A DNA stretch of 55,066 nt. Origin: Dokdonella sp. GTDB taxonomy: Bacteria; Pseudomonadota; Gammaproteobacteria; Xanthomonadales; Rhodanobacteraceae. The position numbers were made by a program, and so were the translations under genes. The notes under the pieces were generated by a model that had not been told where the DNA came from, did not search any database, and was given only the letters and a program-made list of their open reading frames with translations. The DNA is taken from the NCBI RefSeq assembly GCF_019634815.1, contig NZ_JAHCAP010000023.1, forward strand, positions 1 to 55,066, read 5' to 3'. Every line of letters starts with the position of its first letter. Position 1 is the first letter of the stretch. Shown piece by piece: positions 27,909 through 39,317 of the stretch.

Positions 27909-28570
27909 GCATGCCGGTCCGCGGCGCGAAGTTGTTCGGGGGTTCCGATATTGCTCCACCAGCCATCGTGGCGCTCGCCCGACAGGCGGCGCTCGCGCAT
28001 CGCGCGCTGGAACATCGGCAGCAGCTTGAAACGCGCATCCGGCTGGTCGGCGAGCAGCTCGGGCCGATACACGCCGATGTTGCCAAAGGTCAGCCGTTCA
28101 CCGCGCTCGTCTTCGTTGAGCTCTCCGCCATCGAGCCAGAAATCGCCGCGCGGATGAAAGTCGGGATTGGGCACCATCACCAGATGCGCGAGGCCAGTCG
28201 GCTCGGCCGGCAGGCGCGCATAGTCGAAGTCGCTGAGGATGTCGCCGCTCACGCCGATGAAGGGCGCAGCGCCGAGCAGGGCGAGCGCGTGCTTGATGCC
28301 GCCGCCGGTTTCCAGCGGCACGGGGCCTTCGTCGCTGTAGAGGATGCGCAGACCCCAGCGGCTGCCATCGCCGAGCGCGGCGGGAAACTGCTCGGCGAGG
28401 TGCGAGATGTTGATCACGACATCGCTCACGCCGATCGCGGCGAGCTTTTCCAGATGGTGTTCGATCAGCATCTTGCCGCGCACGCGCAACAGCGGCTTGG
28501 GCGTCGCATCGGTGAGCGGTCGCATGCGCTCGCCGCGACCGGCGGCGAAGATCATCGCGCGGCGGATCAT
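27896..28570 (-). CDS. murU: N-acetylmuramate alpha-1-phosphate uridylyltransferase
   Basis: 224 residues. Nucleotidyltransferase fold: FAAGRGERMRPLTDATPKPLLRVRGKMLIEHHL is the NTP-binding signature and KPLL the Lys. GVSGDILSDFD carries the metal-binding Asp. In Pseudomonas, MurU makes UDP-MurNAc from MurNAc-1-P in a recycling route that bypasses MurA and gives fosfomycin resistance. The ATG overlaps the amgK stop by 4 bases. Together with amgK this shows the AmgK/MurU recycling pathway. The stop lies in the 36-bp palindrome. Confidence 0.93.
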   Translation of the reverse strand: MIRRAMIFAAGRGERMRPLTDATPKPLLRVRGKMLIEHHLEKLAAIGVSDVVINISHLAEQFPAALGDGSRWGLRILYSDEGPVPLETGGGIKHALALLGAAPFIGVSGDILSDFDYARLPAEPTGLAHLVMVPNPDFHPRGDFWLDGGELNEDERGERLTFGNIGVYRPELLADQPDARFKLLPMFQRAMRERRLSGERHDGWWSNIGTPEQLRAADRHAKAG

Positions 28571-29619
28571 GGCGCGGCTTCCGTGCGCGGTCGCGTGATG
28601 TCGCGATTGCCGAGCGCGCGTTCGAGCAGATCGGCGAGCGCGGCCAGTTCGTGGTGCGCGCGCGCGACTTCGAGCACGTAGCGCCACACGCGTGGCAATT
28701 CGCCCAGGTATTGCGACTTGCCGTCGCGGTAGTGCAGGCGGCAGAAGATCCCGAGCACCTTGAGATGGCGTTGCAGCCCGGTGAGATCGAACCAGCGGCG
28801 AAAGCGCGCGGCATCGGTGTGGCTGTCGAGCAGGTGCGCTTGCAGCAGACGTTGGCGATGGGCTTCGAGCCAGCCTTCGATCTGTTCCGCAGTCCAGTGG
28901 ATGTAGCAATCGCGCAAGAGGGAAGCGAGGTCGTAGCTGATCGGTCCGCTCATCGCGCCCTGGAAATCGATGATGCCTGGATTGGCCAGCACCCCGGCAT
29001 CGCTGCCGTGTCGTTCGCTGCACAGCATGAGGTTGCGACTGTGGTAGTCGCGGTGCATGAAGGCCAGCGGCTGCGCCTGTACGGCCTCGATCAGGCACTC
29101 GAAGCTGCGCGTTACCACGGCTGCTTCGTCGGCATCGGGCGCGTGACCGAGGTGCTCGCGCAGGAACCACCTCGGCATGAGCTCGAGTTCCTGCCGCGCG
29201 AAGGTCGCATCGAAACGTGGCAGGCCGCCGGTGTCGACATGAGTCTGCATGCGCAGCAGCGCATCGAGCGCATCGCCGTAAAGCGCATCGACGCTGCTGT
29301 CATCCAGCGCGCCAAGGAAATCACGACGGCCGAGATCTTCCATCAACACGAAGCCCTGCGCGGGGTCGACCGCATCGACGCACGGTACATGCAGGCCCGC
29401 GCGGCGCAGGCGCGCGCCGATGTCGAGCCAGGGCGCGAGATCTTCTTGTCCCGGCGGCGCATCCATCAGCACGCGCGTCGACCCGTCGGCGAGCGTCGCG
29501 CGCCAGTAGCTGCGAAAACTCGCATCGGCTGAAGCCGGCGCGAGCGTGAAGCGGTCGTTGCCCAGCGCATGAGCCAGGAATCGACGGCGGGCCTCACTGC
29601 GTTGCGGGTCGGTATTCAC
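28567..29619 (-). CDS. amgK: N-acetylmuramate/N-acetylglucosamine kinase
   Basis: 350 residues, starting at GTG 29619. Aminoglycoside-phosphotransferase-like kinase: HRDYHSRNLM at 189-198 is the catalytic loop (Asp191), IDFQGA at 217-222 is the metal-binding Asp. It phosphorylates MurNAc and GlcNAc at C1 for cell-wall recycling. Coupled to murU by ATGA. With murU it lets the cell make UDP-MurNAc independently of MurA (encoded at 13654). Confidence 0.93.
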   Translation of the reverse strand: MNTDPQRSEARRRFLAHALGNDRFTLAPASADASFRSYWRATLADGSTRVLMDAPPGQEDLAPWLDIGARLRRAGLHVPCVDAVDPAQGFVLMEDLGRRDFLGALDDSSVDALYGDALDALLRMQTHVDTGGLPRFDATFARQELELMPRWFLREHLGHAPDADEAAVVTRSFECLIEAVQAQPLAFMHRDYHSRNLMLCSERHGSDAGVLANPGIIDFQGAMSGPISYDLASLLRDCYIHWTAEQIEGWLEAHRQRLLQAHLLDSHTDAARFRRWFDLTGLQRHLKVLGIFCRLHYRDGKSQYLGELPRVWRYVLEVARAHHELAALADLLERALGNRDITRPRTEAAP

Positions 29620-29749
29620 GTTTTGCCCCGGATATCGGTCGATTCAGTCTAGCAAGCCAGGCCCCGCACCAGCCCGGGCTTGCCGAGCTCGCCATTGCCA
29701 CGACTGCAAGTCCGGCTGGTGGCGCCAAGGGCCCAATCCTGTATCGCGG

Positions 29750-30271
29750 TCAGGTGTCGGAGCGCACGTCGACCGCTTCGAAGTCATCGCCGAAAATCGC
29801 GTCCAGACCGTTGGCTTCCATCTCCAACAGGCCGACATAGCCGGCTTGGCTATTGTCCGAGCGAAGGCGCAGATAGCGCGCCATCACCGGTTCTGGCAGA
29901 TCGTGGCTAATGACCGGCGCCGTGTAGTAGCCCACGGTGGCCTGATGCAGCAAGGTCCATTCGGCGGCGTCCATCGAAGCGAATATTTCGATGTGTTCAG
30001 TCTGCAGCGGCCGGATCACGAGCTGATCGATGCGAAATACGCCGTCCAGATCGACGGTGAACCCGAGCTCACTGAACTGGCCCTGGTAAGTCCACCATGC
30101 TGAGGTGTTGTCGCCGTCGACGACGTTTTCCGGCGCGCCTGCCACCGTGTCGAAATGGGCCGTGACGGGCTTGTTCAGTGCGGCGTTGAAGAAGGACTGG
30201 GCGGGGAGCAAGGGCGTGGCGAGCAGCAAGGACGCGACAACGATGGTGCGCAATGGCAAGGCAAGGGACAT
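29750..30271 (-). CDS. Small secreted discoidin/F5-F8C-like protein with C-terminal IFGDDFE motif
   Basis: 173 residues from ATG 30271, with GAGGA upstream. Signal peptide ending LLPAQ. The mature part begins FFNAALNKPVTAHFDTVAGAPENVVDGD, with GFTVDLDGVFRIDQLVIRPLQ and ARYLRLRSDNSQAGYVGLLEMEANG: the layout of a galactose-binding-like (F5/8 type C) domain. The tail GLDAIFGDDFEAVDVRSDT carries a motif like the end of the protein at 22454. It probably binds a carbohydrate or surface ligand; no enzyme domain. A hairpin at 29652-29683 lies after its stop and could end transcription. Divergent from the suf operon. Confidence 0.78.
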   Translation of the reverse strand: MSLALPLRTIVVASLLLATPLLPAQSFFNAALNKPVTAHFDTVAGAPENVVDGDNTSAWWTYQGQFSELGFTVDLDGVFRIDQLVIRPLQTEHIEIFASMDAAEWTLLHQATVGYYTAPVISHDLPEPVMARYLRLRSDNSQAGYVGLLEMEANGLDAIFGDDFEAVDVRSDT

Positions 30272-30490
30272 GGCAATTCCTCGAAGACGGTGTCTGGGCG
30301 GGGTTCCATCCGGAATGCACTGCTCCTGTCCCGAATATGGAAGCGAGGCCGTAAGATTCAATGCGGCTGCGGCGGAGCAGGGCGGTGATGCGGACGATCA
30401 CGGCAGGCTGATCCCGAAGTCCGCCAGCGTCGGCTCGCTCTGCGTGCGACGAGAAAGCCTCCGCGGGGCGCGGCTTTGGTGCGGAAAAAA

Positions 30491-30519
30491 TTGACCCGGC
30501 TCGGGGCAAACAGTACAAT
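30491..30519 (+). promoter_or_regulatory. Sigma-70 promoter of the suf operon
   Basis: TTGACC (30491-30496) and TACAAT (30514-30519) are separated by exactly 17 bases, near consensus. The start of transcription would fall near 30526, giving a leader of under 30 bases before the Rrf2 regulator start at 30554. An operator for that regulator is expected over or next to it, but I could not define one by eye. Confidence 0.8.
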
Positions 30520-30553
30520 TTTGGTCCTGTTTAGGCCAGTTCGAGCCGCTTCC

Positions 30554-31000
30554 ATGCTCCGCGTCAGCAAACTCACCGACTACGCCACCGTCGTCATGAC
30601 CTGCCTCGTCGATGGGGCGGGCGAGGTCCTGAGTGCGCAGGTGCTGGCCGAACGCGCGCGACTGGAGCTGCCGACCGTGAGCAAGTTGCTCAAGCAACTC
30701 GCCCATGCCGGCCTGGTGCTGTCCACGCGCGGCATCAACGGCGGCTATCGGCTCGCGCGCGATCCGGCGCAGATCACCGTCGCCGACATCGTGGTTGCAA
30801 TGGAAGGCCCGATCGGCATGACCGAATGCAGCACCCGCAGCGGCTCCTGCGACCACGAATCGCATTGCGGCGTGCGCGTGAACTGGCAGCGCATCAACAG
30901 TGCGATCGCCGATGCCTTGGCGAGCGTGACTTTGGCCGAGATGACCAAGCCCGCAGCGCGCCGTACCGGTTCGATTCCGGTGCGTGTCGCGGTTGCATGA
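30554..31000 (+). CDS. Rrf2-family Fe-S-sensing regulator of the suf operon (IscR/SufR-like)
   Basis: 148 residues from ATG 30554. N-terminal winged helix: [18 protein letters not shown], then [35 protein letters not shown]. Three cysteines, C92, C99 and C105 ([18 protein letters not shown]), match the C-x5/6-C-x5-C Fe-S-ligand layout of IscR. It most likely represses the operon when it holds a cluster and releases it when clusters are scarce. It is first in the operon, so it autoregulates. Its stop codon touches an in-frame ATG of sufB at 30997. Confidence 0.9.
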   Translation: MLRVSKLTDYATVVMTCLVDGAGEVLSAQVLAERARLELPTVSKLLKQLAHAGLVLSTRGINGGYRLARDPAQITVADIVVAMEGPIGMTECSTRSGSCDHESHCGVRVNWQRINSAIADALASVTLAEMTKPAARRTGSIPVRVAVA

Positions 31001-31023
31001 ATCCACACAAGGCAAGCCCGCAG

Positions 31024-32507
<1,484 letters not shown>

Positions 32508-32511
<4 letters not shown>

Positions 32512-32966
32512 AGATCACGGCGATGGGGTTGGCACTGGCTGCCGGATTCATCACCTCCGGCGCGTTTGCCGCGGATGCGACCACGCAGCCGGCCGTTGAT
32601 GACTGCATGGATCGTGCTCAAACCCAGGCCGACATGGCCGATTGCGCCAGCAAGGGCGGCAATGCGGCGGCCGATCGGGAACTCAACGAGGTCTATCGCA
32701 AGGTGCTCGTCGCGCATGCGAAGGACGCCGTGTTCGTTGCCAAGCTCAAGACCGCGCAGCGGGCGTGGATTGCATTTCGCGATGCCGAACTCGAGGCGCG
32801 CTTTCCGGCCAAGGACAAGCAGGCTGAGTACGGAAGTTCGTATTCGATGTGCGCCGATGGCGCGCTCGAGTCGATGACGCGCCAACGCATCAAGGATCTG
32901 CGCGCCTGGCTTGAGCCGGTTGCCGAGGGCGAAGTGTGTGCGGGTTCCTACAACAAAGGCGATTGA
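32508..32966 (+). CDS. LprI-like (DUF1311) secreted protein inside the suf operon
   Basis: 152 residues, ATG overlapping the sufB stop by 4 bases (GGATGA context, with GGAG upstream). Signal peptide [23 protein letters not shown]. The mature part has the LprI/DUF1311 pattern: C in [21 protein letters not shown], then [35 protein letters not shown] and [25 protein letters not shown]. Four cysteines likely form two disulfides. LprI relatives inhibit lysozymes, so a periplasmic role is expected. Its position between sufB and sufC is odd: a secreted protein inside an operon for cytosolic cluster assembly. Confidence 0.85.
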
Positions 32967-33017
32967 GCCACCTTCCGGTGGGCGATCGCAGAACTGGTTT
33001 GGCGACGGAAGTTTCTC

Positions 33018-33775
<758 letters not shown>

Positions 33776-33779
<4 letters not shown>

Positions 33780-34891
33780 TGGAAGCGGCCCTGCTCGATG
33801 AACTGGGCGGCGCCGACACGCCGGAGCGTGCGGAGGCATGGCGCTACAGCCGCAACGCGTTGCGTGCATTGGCACAAATGTCGTTCGTCGCGGCTGATCC
33901 TGATCTCGCACTTGCACCCGAGGTCTGCGCACAGTTCGCCTGGCCGCATACGCAGGGCCGACGCCTGGTGTTCATCAATGGTCGGCTGTCGGGCGCACAT
34001 TCGGATCTGCGCGACGAGGGCATCGTGGTCGCGGCCGATGCCGGCACGATCCACATCGTCGATGCAGCCCGGCCCTTGCATCTGGTGCACATCGGCGTGC
34101 CCGGCGCGAACGCAGCGCGATGGCAAACGACCCTGGACCTGCAGGTGTCGTCTGCGCGGGCGAGCCTGATCGAGCAGCACATCGGCGTTCCCGGCGGTGA
34201 CTTGCTCGGCGTGTTCGACCTCCACATCCAGGTCGCTGAGCGAGCCGCGCTCGATTGGGTCGTGCTGAGCGAGCTGGGCGAGCAAGCGGCGTTGCTGCGG
34301 CGCGTGAAGCTCGGCATGGCCGGGCAGTCGCAGGTTCGACGCAGCGATGCGCTGTTCGGCGGACGCCTGCAGCGACTCGAACTGGGTGTCGAACTCGCGG
34401 GTGCGCAAGCGCGGCTGGAGTCGCGCGGGACGTTCGTGCTGCGCGGGCGCGAGCACGCCGAAGTGCGCCTCGACGTCCGTCATCAGGCGCGCGAGTGTGC
34501 CTGTGACGTGCTCTGGCGCGGCGTGGCAGATCAACGTGCGCGCGGCATCTTCCATGGCGGCATCACCGTTGAGCCCGGCGCCGATGGCAGCGATGCACGC
34601 TTGTCGAGCAAGAACGTGCTGCTGTCGGCGCTGGCCGAAATCGACACCCAGCCGGTGCTCGAAATCCATGCCGACGAAGTGCAGGCCGGGCACGGCGCGA
34701 CGGTCGGGCAGATCGATGAACGAGCGCTGTTCTACCTGCGTTCGCGCGGAATTCCGCTGGAGCAGGCGCGGCGCATGCTGGTCGCTGCGTTCTGCGCGCA
34801 GGCGCTGGGTGCGATCGGCGATGACGGATTGCGCGAGCGTATCGACGCCTTGGCGCAGGCGCGCCTGCCCAGCCCGGACGCCGCGCAATGA
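33776..34891 (+). CDS. sufD: Fe-S assembly protein SufD
   Basis: 371 residues. SufD companion of SufB: the C-terminal part has RARGIFHGGITVEPGADGSDARLSSKNVLLSALAEIDTQPVLEIHADEVQAGHGATVGQIDERALFYLRSRGI, the family core that matches the SufB right-handed beta-helix. It shapes the scaffold and aids iron entry. The ATG overlaps the sufC stop by ATGA, and its own end overlaps the sufS ATG. Confidence 0.95.
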
Positions 34892-36132
34892 ATGCCGCGC
34901 CGGCCGAGACATTGCAGGCCGTCGCAACGCGGTTGCGCGCGGACTTTCCATTGCTTGCGCGCAGTGTGCACGGCAAGCCGCTGATCTATTTCGACAGTGC
35001 CAACACAGCGCAGAAGCCGACGCAGGTGATCGAGGCGGTCGATCGTTTCTACCGCCAGTTCAATGCCAACGTCGCGCGCGCGGTGCATCAGCTCGGCGCC
35101 GAGGCGACCAGTGCCTACGAGGGCACGCGCGACAAGCTTGCGCATTTCGTCAATGCCGGCTCGCGCGAAGAGATCGTGCTCACCAGCGGTACCACGCAGG
35201 CAATCAACCTCGTGGCCTGGAGTCATGCGCTGCCCAATCTCAAGGCTGGCGATTCGATCCTCGTCACCACGATGGAGCACCATGCCAACATCGTGCCCTG
35301 GCAACTGGCGTGCAAGCGCAGCGGCGCGCAGCTCAAGGTCGCGCCGATCGACGAGCGCGGCGAGCTGATCGTCGAGCGCTTCATCGAGGCGCTCACACCC
35401 GACGTCAAGCTCGCCGCGGTGACGCATGTTTCCAATGTGCTTGGCACGATCAACCCGATTGCCGAACTCGCACGCGCGACGCGCAAGCGCGGCATCCCCT
35501 TGCTGGTCGACGGCTCGCAGGCGGCGCCGCATTTCAAGGTCGACGTCAGGGCGCTGGGTTGTGATTTCTATGCGCTCACCGGCCACAAGCTGTTCGGTCC
35601 GACCGGCACCGGTGCACTGTGGGCGCGCAAGGAATTGCTGCGCGCGATGCCGCCGATGTTCGGCGGCGGCGAGATGATCCGCGAAGTTCGTTTCTCGGGT
35701 ACGAGTTTTGCCGATCCACCCCATCGTTTCGAGGCTGGTACGCCCAACATCGCGGGCTTCGTCGGCCTGGGGGCTGCGCTCGATTATCTTGGCTCGCTCG
35801 ATCACCATGCGGTATTTCTCCATGAGCAGGCCCTGCTTGCCCATCTGCAGGAGGCCTTGCGTGCGGTGCCGGGTCTGCGCATCTTCGGCGAGGCCGCACA
35901 CAAGGTGCCGGTGGTGTCCTTTCTCATCGAGGGCGCGCATGCGCACGACCTCGCGACCCTGCTCGATCACGAAGGCATTGCGCTGCGCTCCGGTCATCAC
36001 TGCGCGCATCCGCTGATGCAGTTCTACGGCGTGCCGGCGACGCTGCGCGCCTCGCTCGCGTTCTACAACACGCACGCTGAGATCGAGCAGTTCGTGGCGG
36101 CATTGGCGAAGGTTCGGCGGCTGCTCGCATGA
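34888..36132 (+). CDS. sufS: Cysteine desulfurase SufS (group II)
   Basis: 414 residues. PLP enzyme that releases persulfide sulfur from cysteine. PLP lysine is K234 in TGHKLFGPTGTG, and the catalytic Cys372 is in RSGHHCAHPLM, the RSGHHCA signature of type II desulfurases. These normally need a SufE or SufU partner, which is not visible in the window. It overlaps sufD and the GNAT gene by 4 bases each. Confidence 0.96.
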   Translation: MNAAPAETLQAVATRLRADFPLLARSVHGKPLIYFDSANTAQKPTQVIEAVDRFYRQFNANVARAVHQLGAEATSAYEGTRDKLAHFVNAGSREEIVLTSGTTQAINLVAWSHALPNLKAGDSILVTTMEHHANIVPWQLACKRSGAQLKVAPIDERGELIVERFIEALTPDVKLAAVTHVSNVLGTINPIAELARATRKRGIPLLVDGSQAAPHFKVDVRALGCDFYALTGHKLFGPTGTGALWARKELLRAMPPMFGGGEMIREVRFSGTSFADPPHRFEAGTPNIAGFVGLGAALDYLGSLDHHAVFLHEQALLAHLQEALRAVPGLRIFGEAAHKVPVVSFLIEGAHAHDLATLLDHEGIALRSGHHCAHPLMQFYGVPATLRASLAFYNTHAEIEQFVAALAKVRRLLA

Positions 36133-36671
36133 GACCCGGGGCGGCCGCGCGGACGGTGACGCTGCGGGAGGCGGACAGTACCGACATCCCGGAGCTGGTG
36201 AGCTTGGTCGAGTCGGCCTATCGCGGTGAAACCAGCCGGCGCGGCTGGACCACCGAAGCCGATCTGCTTGATGGCCAGCGCATCGATGCGGCCGGCATGG
36301 CCGAAGTGGTTGGCAAGCCCGACAGTCGCGTCGTACTCGTGGTGGAAGATGGCTTGATCGTCGCCTGTGCGCATCTGCAACGGCAACAGGACGCGGCCTA
36401 CTTCGGCATGTTTGCGGTGCGGCCGGATCGCCAGGGCGCTGGCCTTGGCGACACCCTGTTGCGCGAATGCGAGCATCTCGCGCGCGATGGCTGGATGTGC
36501 GCCATTCTGCAGATGACGGTCATTTCCGTGCGCGAAGAACTCATCGCGTGGTATGAGCGGCGCGGTTACCGTCGCACCGGGCGCTACAAGCCGTTTCCGT
36601 ATGGGGATGCGCGCTTTGGGGCACCAAGGCGCGACGACCTGCGTTTCGAATGGCTGGAGAAGGCACTGTGA
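36129..36671 (+). CDS. GNAT-family N-acetyltransferase in the suf operon
   Basis: 180 residues, ATG overlapping the sufS stop. TLREADSTDIPELVSLVESAYRGE begins the fold; GMFAVRPDRQGAGLGDTLLRECEHLAR near 95-120 contains the acetyl-CoA pyrophosphate loop Q-G-x-G-L-G. AWYERRGYRRTGRYKPFPYGD is the usual C-terminal strand. Substrate unknown; position after sufS recurs in other Xanthomonads in my memory, which suggests a link to Fe-S or sulfur metabolism. The end overlaps the Rieske gene (GTGA). Confidence 0.85.
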   Translation: MRPGAAARTVTLREADSTDIPELVSLVESAYRGETSRRGWTTEADLLDGQRIDAAGMAEVVGKPDSRVVLVVEDGLIVACAHLQRQQDAAYFGMFAVRPDRQGAGLGDTLLRECEHLARDGWMCAILQMTVISVREELIAWYERRGYRRTGRYKPFPYGDARFGAPRRDDLRFEWLEKAL

Positions 36672-36991
36672 GCATTGCGTGGATTCGTGTCTGCACCACC
36701 GCGGAGCTTCTGCCCGGCGAATACCAGACCACCTTCGATGGCGACACGCCGATTGCGGTGATCAATCTCGATGGCGAGCTGTATGCGATCGAAGATGTAT
36801 GCACGCACGATGGTGGTGAACTTACCGGCGGCATTATCGAAGGACATGAAATCGAATGCCCGCGCCACGGCGCGCGATTCGACATCACCACCGGCGCGGT
36901 GTTGTGCCCGCCCGCCTACGAGCCGATCGCGAAGTTTCCGGTCAAGATCGATGATGGCGTGGTGTACACGCGCGACGATCGTTTTGACTGA
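36668..36991 (+). CDS. Rieske-type 2Fe-2S ferredoxin, last gene of suf operon
   Basis: 107 residues from GTG 36668, which overlaps the previous stop and follows GGAGAAGG. Rieske ligands C45 and H47 (DVCTHDGG) and C64 and H67 (ECPRHGAR) are all present. It is a stand-alone domain like the ferredoxin components of non-heme dioxygenases, but no oxygenase is nearby. Likely an electron carrier or cluster-related helper in the suf system. It ends 20 bases before the convergent histidine kinase. Confidence 0.9.
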   Translation: MSIAWIRVCTTAELLPGEYQTTFDGDTPIAVINLDGELYAIEDVCTHDGGELTGGIIEGHEIECPRHGARFDITTGAVLCPPAYEPIAKFPVKIDDGVVYTRDDRFD

Positions 36992-37011
36992 GCGCTGGCG
37001 GTTGGCGCGGG

Positions 37012-38379
37012 TCAGGCTGCGGGCAGACGCAAGACCACGCGCAAGCCGGTGCCGCTGCGACCATGCGCGAAGCCGACCGCGCCGCCGTGCCGCTCGACGA
37101 TCCGGCGCACGATTGCCAAGCCCAACCCCGAACCCTCACGGCGACTCTCGGGAGGGCGGAAGAAACGCTCGCCCAGGCGTGGCCACCAGGCCTCGGGCAC
37201 GCCCGGCCCCGAATCCTCGACTTCGACCACGAGCGTGCGCAGCTCCTGACGCACCGAGATCGTGACGCGACCGCGGTCACCGGCGTAATTGAGGGCGTTG
37301 TCGACCAGGTTGACCAGCGCCTCGCGCAGCATCACCGGATCGCCATAGCTGTCGGCGTTGGTGGCCGGACCTTCGTAGCCCAGATCGATGCCCAGGCGCA
37401 GCGCCTCGGGGACGCGTTCGGCGGCGAGGTCGCGTGCCAGCCGCGCCAGATCGACCCGTATGAAGTTGTCGTGGACGTCGGCTTGCGCGCGTGCGAGCGC
37501 GAGCAATTGGCCGGCGGCGCGACCAGCGCCCGCGGACAGGCGCTCGACGTGGGTGAGGGCCTCGCGCACGCTGTCGGGGCGCGGATCGGCGAGGGCCCGC
37601 TCGGCCTGCAGGCGCAGCCCGGCCAACGGTGTACGCAATTGGTGGGCGGCGTCGGCGATGAAGCGCTCCTGCACGTCGAGCAGACTGCGCACGCGTTGCA
37701 GCAGGGCGTCGATTGTCTGCGTGAGCGGTCGAATCTCGGCTGGCACGTTGCTTTGGTCGAGCGGCTCCAGATCACGCGCACGCCGCTGCGCCAGTTGTTC
37801 GACCAGTGGATCGAGCATGCGCAGGCCGCGACTGACGCCCACCCACACCAGGGCCAGCACGACGCCGATCAGGATCAGCACGACCGGCAAGGTGCCGATG
37901 AGTATCTCGCGTGCCAGTGCGTGGCGCGCATTGAGCGTTTCGGCGCTGGAGACGATGATGGTGGCGCCGCTGCTGGCGTCATGCATTGCCAGTGATGCCA
38001 TGCGCAGATTGCGACCGCCGACGCTGACCGTGTCCAATTGAGCCGCAGCGCCGATCGCCGGCGTGTGCGCAGGCAGTGGCAGATCAAGATTGGCGGCCAG
38101 AACACCGTGTTCGATGCTGCGCACGCTGTACCAGGTCGGATCGGTGGTCTCTGATTCGAGCAAAATGCGGACCTGCGGACTGAGGCCATCGGCACCGGCC
38201 TCACTGGCGGCGATGCGCTGCAGGGAATGCGCGGTATCAGCGAGCGAGCGGTCGAAGTTGACGTTGGCGTAGTGCAGCGCGAGCACGTAAATCAGGATGC
38301 CGCTGCCGATCCAGGTCAGGGTCAGCGGCAGCAGCAGCATCGTGAGCAGGCGCTGGCGCAGGCTAGGCGGCTGAATCAC
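37012..38379 (-). CDS. Sensor histidine kinase, two-component system
   Basis: 455 residues, starting at GTG 38379, which overlaps the regulator gene by 17 bases. Longer in-frame ORF codons upstream are regulator shadow. Two membrane helices at about 11-34 and 160-181 enclose a periplasmic sensor of about 125 residues with no obvious named domain. A HAMP-like linker is followed by the H-box IADAAHQLRTPLAGLRL (phosphorylated His246), N-box EALVNLVDNALNYA, and G-boxes VEDSGPGVP and GSGLGLAIV. The organisation and pairing resemble QseC/PmrB/TctE-type kinases, but the signal is unknown. Confidence 0.92.
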   Translation of the reverse strand: MIQPPSLRQRLLTMLLLPLTLTWIGSGILIYVLALHYANVNFDRSLADTAHSLQRIAASEAGADGLSPQVRILLESETTDPTWYSVRSIEHGVLAANLDLPLPAHTPAIGAAAQLDTVSVGGRNLRMASLAMHDASSGATIIVSSAETLNARHALAREILIGTLPVVLILIGVVLALVWVGVSRGLRMLDPLVEQLAQRRARDLEPLDQSNVPAEIRPLTQTIDALLQRVRSLLDVQERFIADAAHQLRTPLAGLRLQAERALADPRPDSVREALTHVERLSAGAGRAAGQLLALARAQADVHDNFIRVDLARLARDLAAERVPEALRLGIDLGYEGPATNADSYGDPVMLREALVNLVDNALNYAGDRGRVTISVRQELRTLVVEVEDSGPGVPEAWWPRLGERFFRPPESRREGSGLGLAIVRRIVERHGGAVGFAHGRSGTGLRVVLRLPAA

Positions 38380-39043
38380 TGCCGGCCTCCAGAAGATAGC
38401 CCAGCCCACGAACGGTGCGGATCCGCGCACCGCTGCCTTCGAGCTTGCGACGCAGGCGATAGACGGCGATGTCGAGGCCGTTGTCGGTGAGCGTGGTATC
38501 CCAGCTGCACAGTGCGTCGACCAGCTGCTCGCGGCTGACCACGCGGTCCAATCGTGCAGAGAGCGCTTCGAGCAAGCCGAATTCGCGTGGTGTGAGCTCC
38601 AGGGCCTGATTGCCATTGCGTGCACGGCGACGCGGCAGGTCAATTGCGAGTTCGCCGATCGTCAGTTCGGGCACACCCTGGCTGGTGCTCCGGCGCAACA
38701 GGGCGCGGGCGCGGGCTTCGAATTCGCGCAAGGCGAAGGGCTTGACCAGGTAGTCGTCGGCACCGAGATCGAGCGCGCGCACGCGTTCTTCGAGTTCCTC
38801 ACGCGCGGTGGCGACCAGCACCGGGACCGCGTCGGCACGGCTGCGCAAGCGGCGCAACAATTCGATGCCATCGACGTCCGGAAGGCCGAGGTCCAATACC
38901 ACCAGATCGTAGGGATGGTCGCGCAGGGCCGCATCGGCGAGTCGACCGTTGGCGAGCCGGTCGACAACATGGCCGGCGCCGACCAGGGCCGCGCCGATCG
39001 CATCGGCGATCGCGGCGTCGTCTTCGATGATGAGGATGCGCAT
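38363..39043 (-). CDS. OmpR-family response regulator
   Basis: 226 residues from ATG 39043 (MRILIIEDDAAIADAIG). Receiver domain with Asp51 as phosphorylation site (LDLGLPDVDG), Thr in VATARE and Lys in DYLVKPFALRE. The C-terminal winged helix is of the OmpR type: ELTPREFGLLEAL and SREQLVDALCSWD, ending VRGLGYLLEA. It likely controls nearby or outer-membrane genes. The gene shares a 274-base divergent region with the PepSY gene, in which the Fur-box-like site lies. Confidence 0.93.
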   Translation of the reverse strand: MRILIIEDDAAIADAIGAALVGAGHVVDRLANGRLADAALRDHPYDLVVLDLGLPDVDGIELLRRLRSRADAVPVLVATAREELEERVRALDLGADDYLVKPFALREFEARARALLRRSTSQGVPELTIGELAIDLPRRRARNGNQALELTPREFGLLEALSARLDRVVSREQLVDALCSWDTTLTDNGLDIAVYRLRRKLEGSGARIRTVRGLGYLLEAGSDSAA

Positions 39044-39237
39044 CGGCCCAATTGTATCGATCGCTGACTGGATTGGGCCGTCATGGCCGGCGTCGGGACT
39101 TGCCAGCATCCATTCGACCAGGCACCGCGGGTTCGCCTTGGCCTGCTGCGCGCCGACGCTGCCTGTGTCCTGCCCAAACGAGGCCGGACATCGGCATGGT
39201 CCGCGCTTGTCCGAGCCGTGGCGCGCTGCTAGTCTAC

Positions 39238-39256
39238 GTGATAACCATTCGCATTT
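39238..39256. promoter_or_regulatory. Fur-box-like operator upstream of the PepSY-ApbE operon
   Basis: The sequence GTGATAACCATTCGCATTT reads on the other strand AAATGCGAATGGTTATCAC, close to the classic pseudomonad/Xanthomonad Fur box AATGAGAATNATTATCATT. About 80 bases separate it from the ATG at 39318. It suggests iron-repressed expression of the flavinylation module; it could also affect the divergent two-component genes. Confidence 0.7.
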
Positions 39257-39317
39257 GATATCACCCGGCACGATGGCGCGCACCGCGCGGCTCGCTGCCT
39301 CTCGCGCAAGGGCGAGG

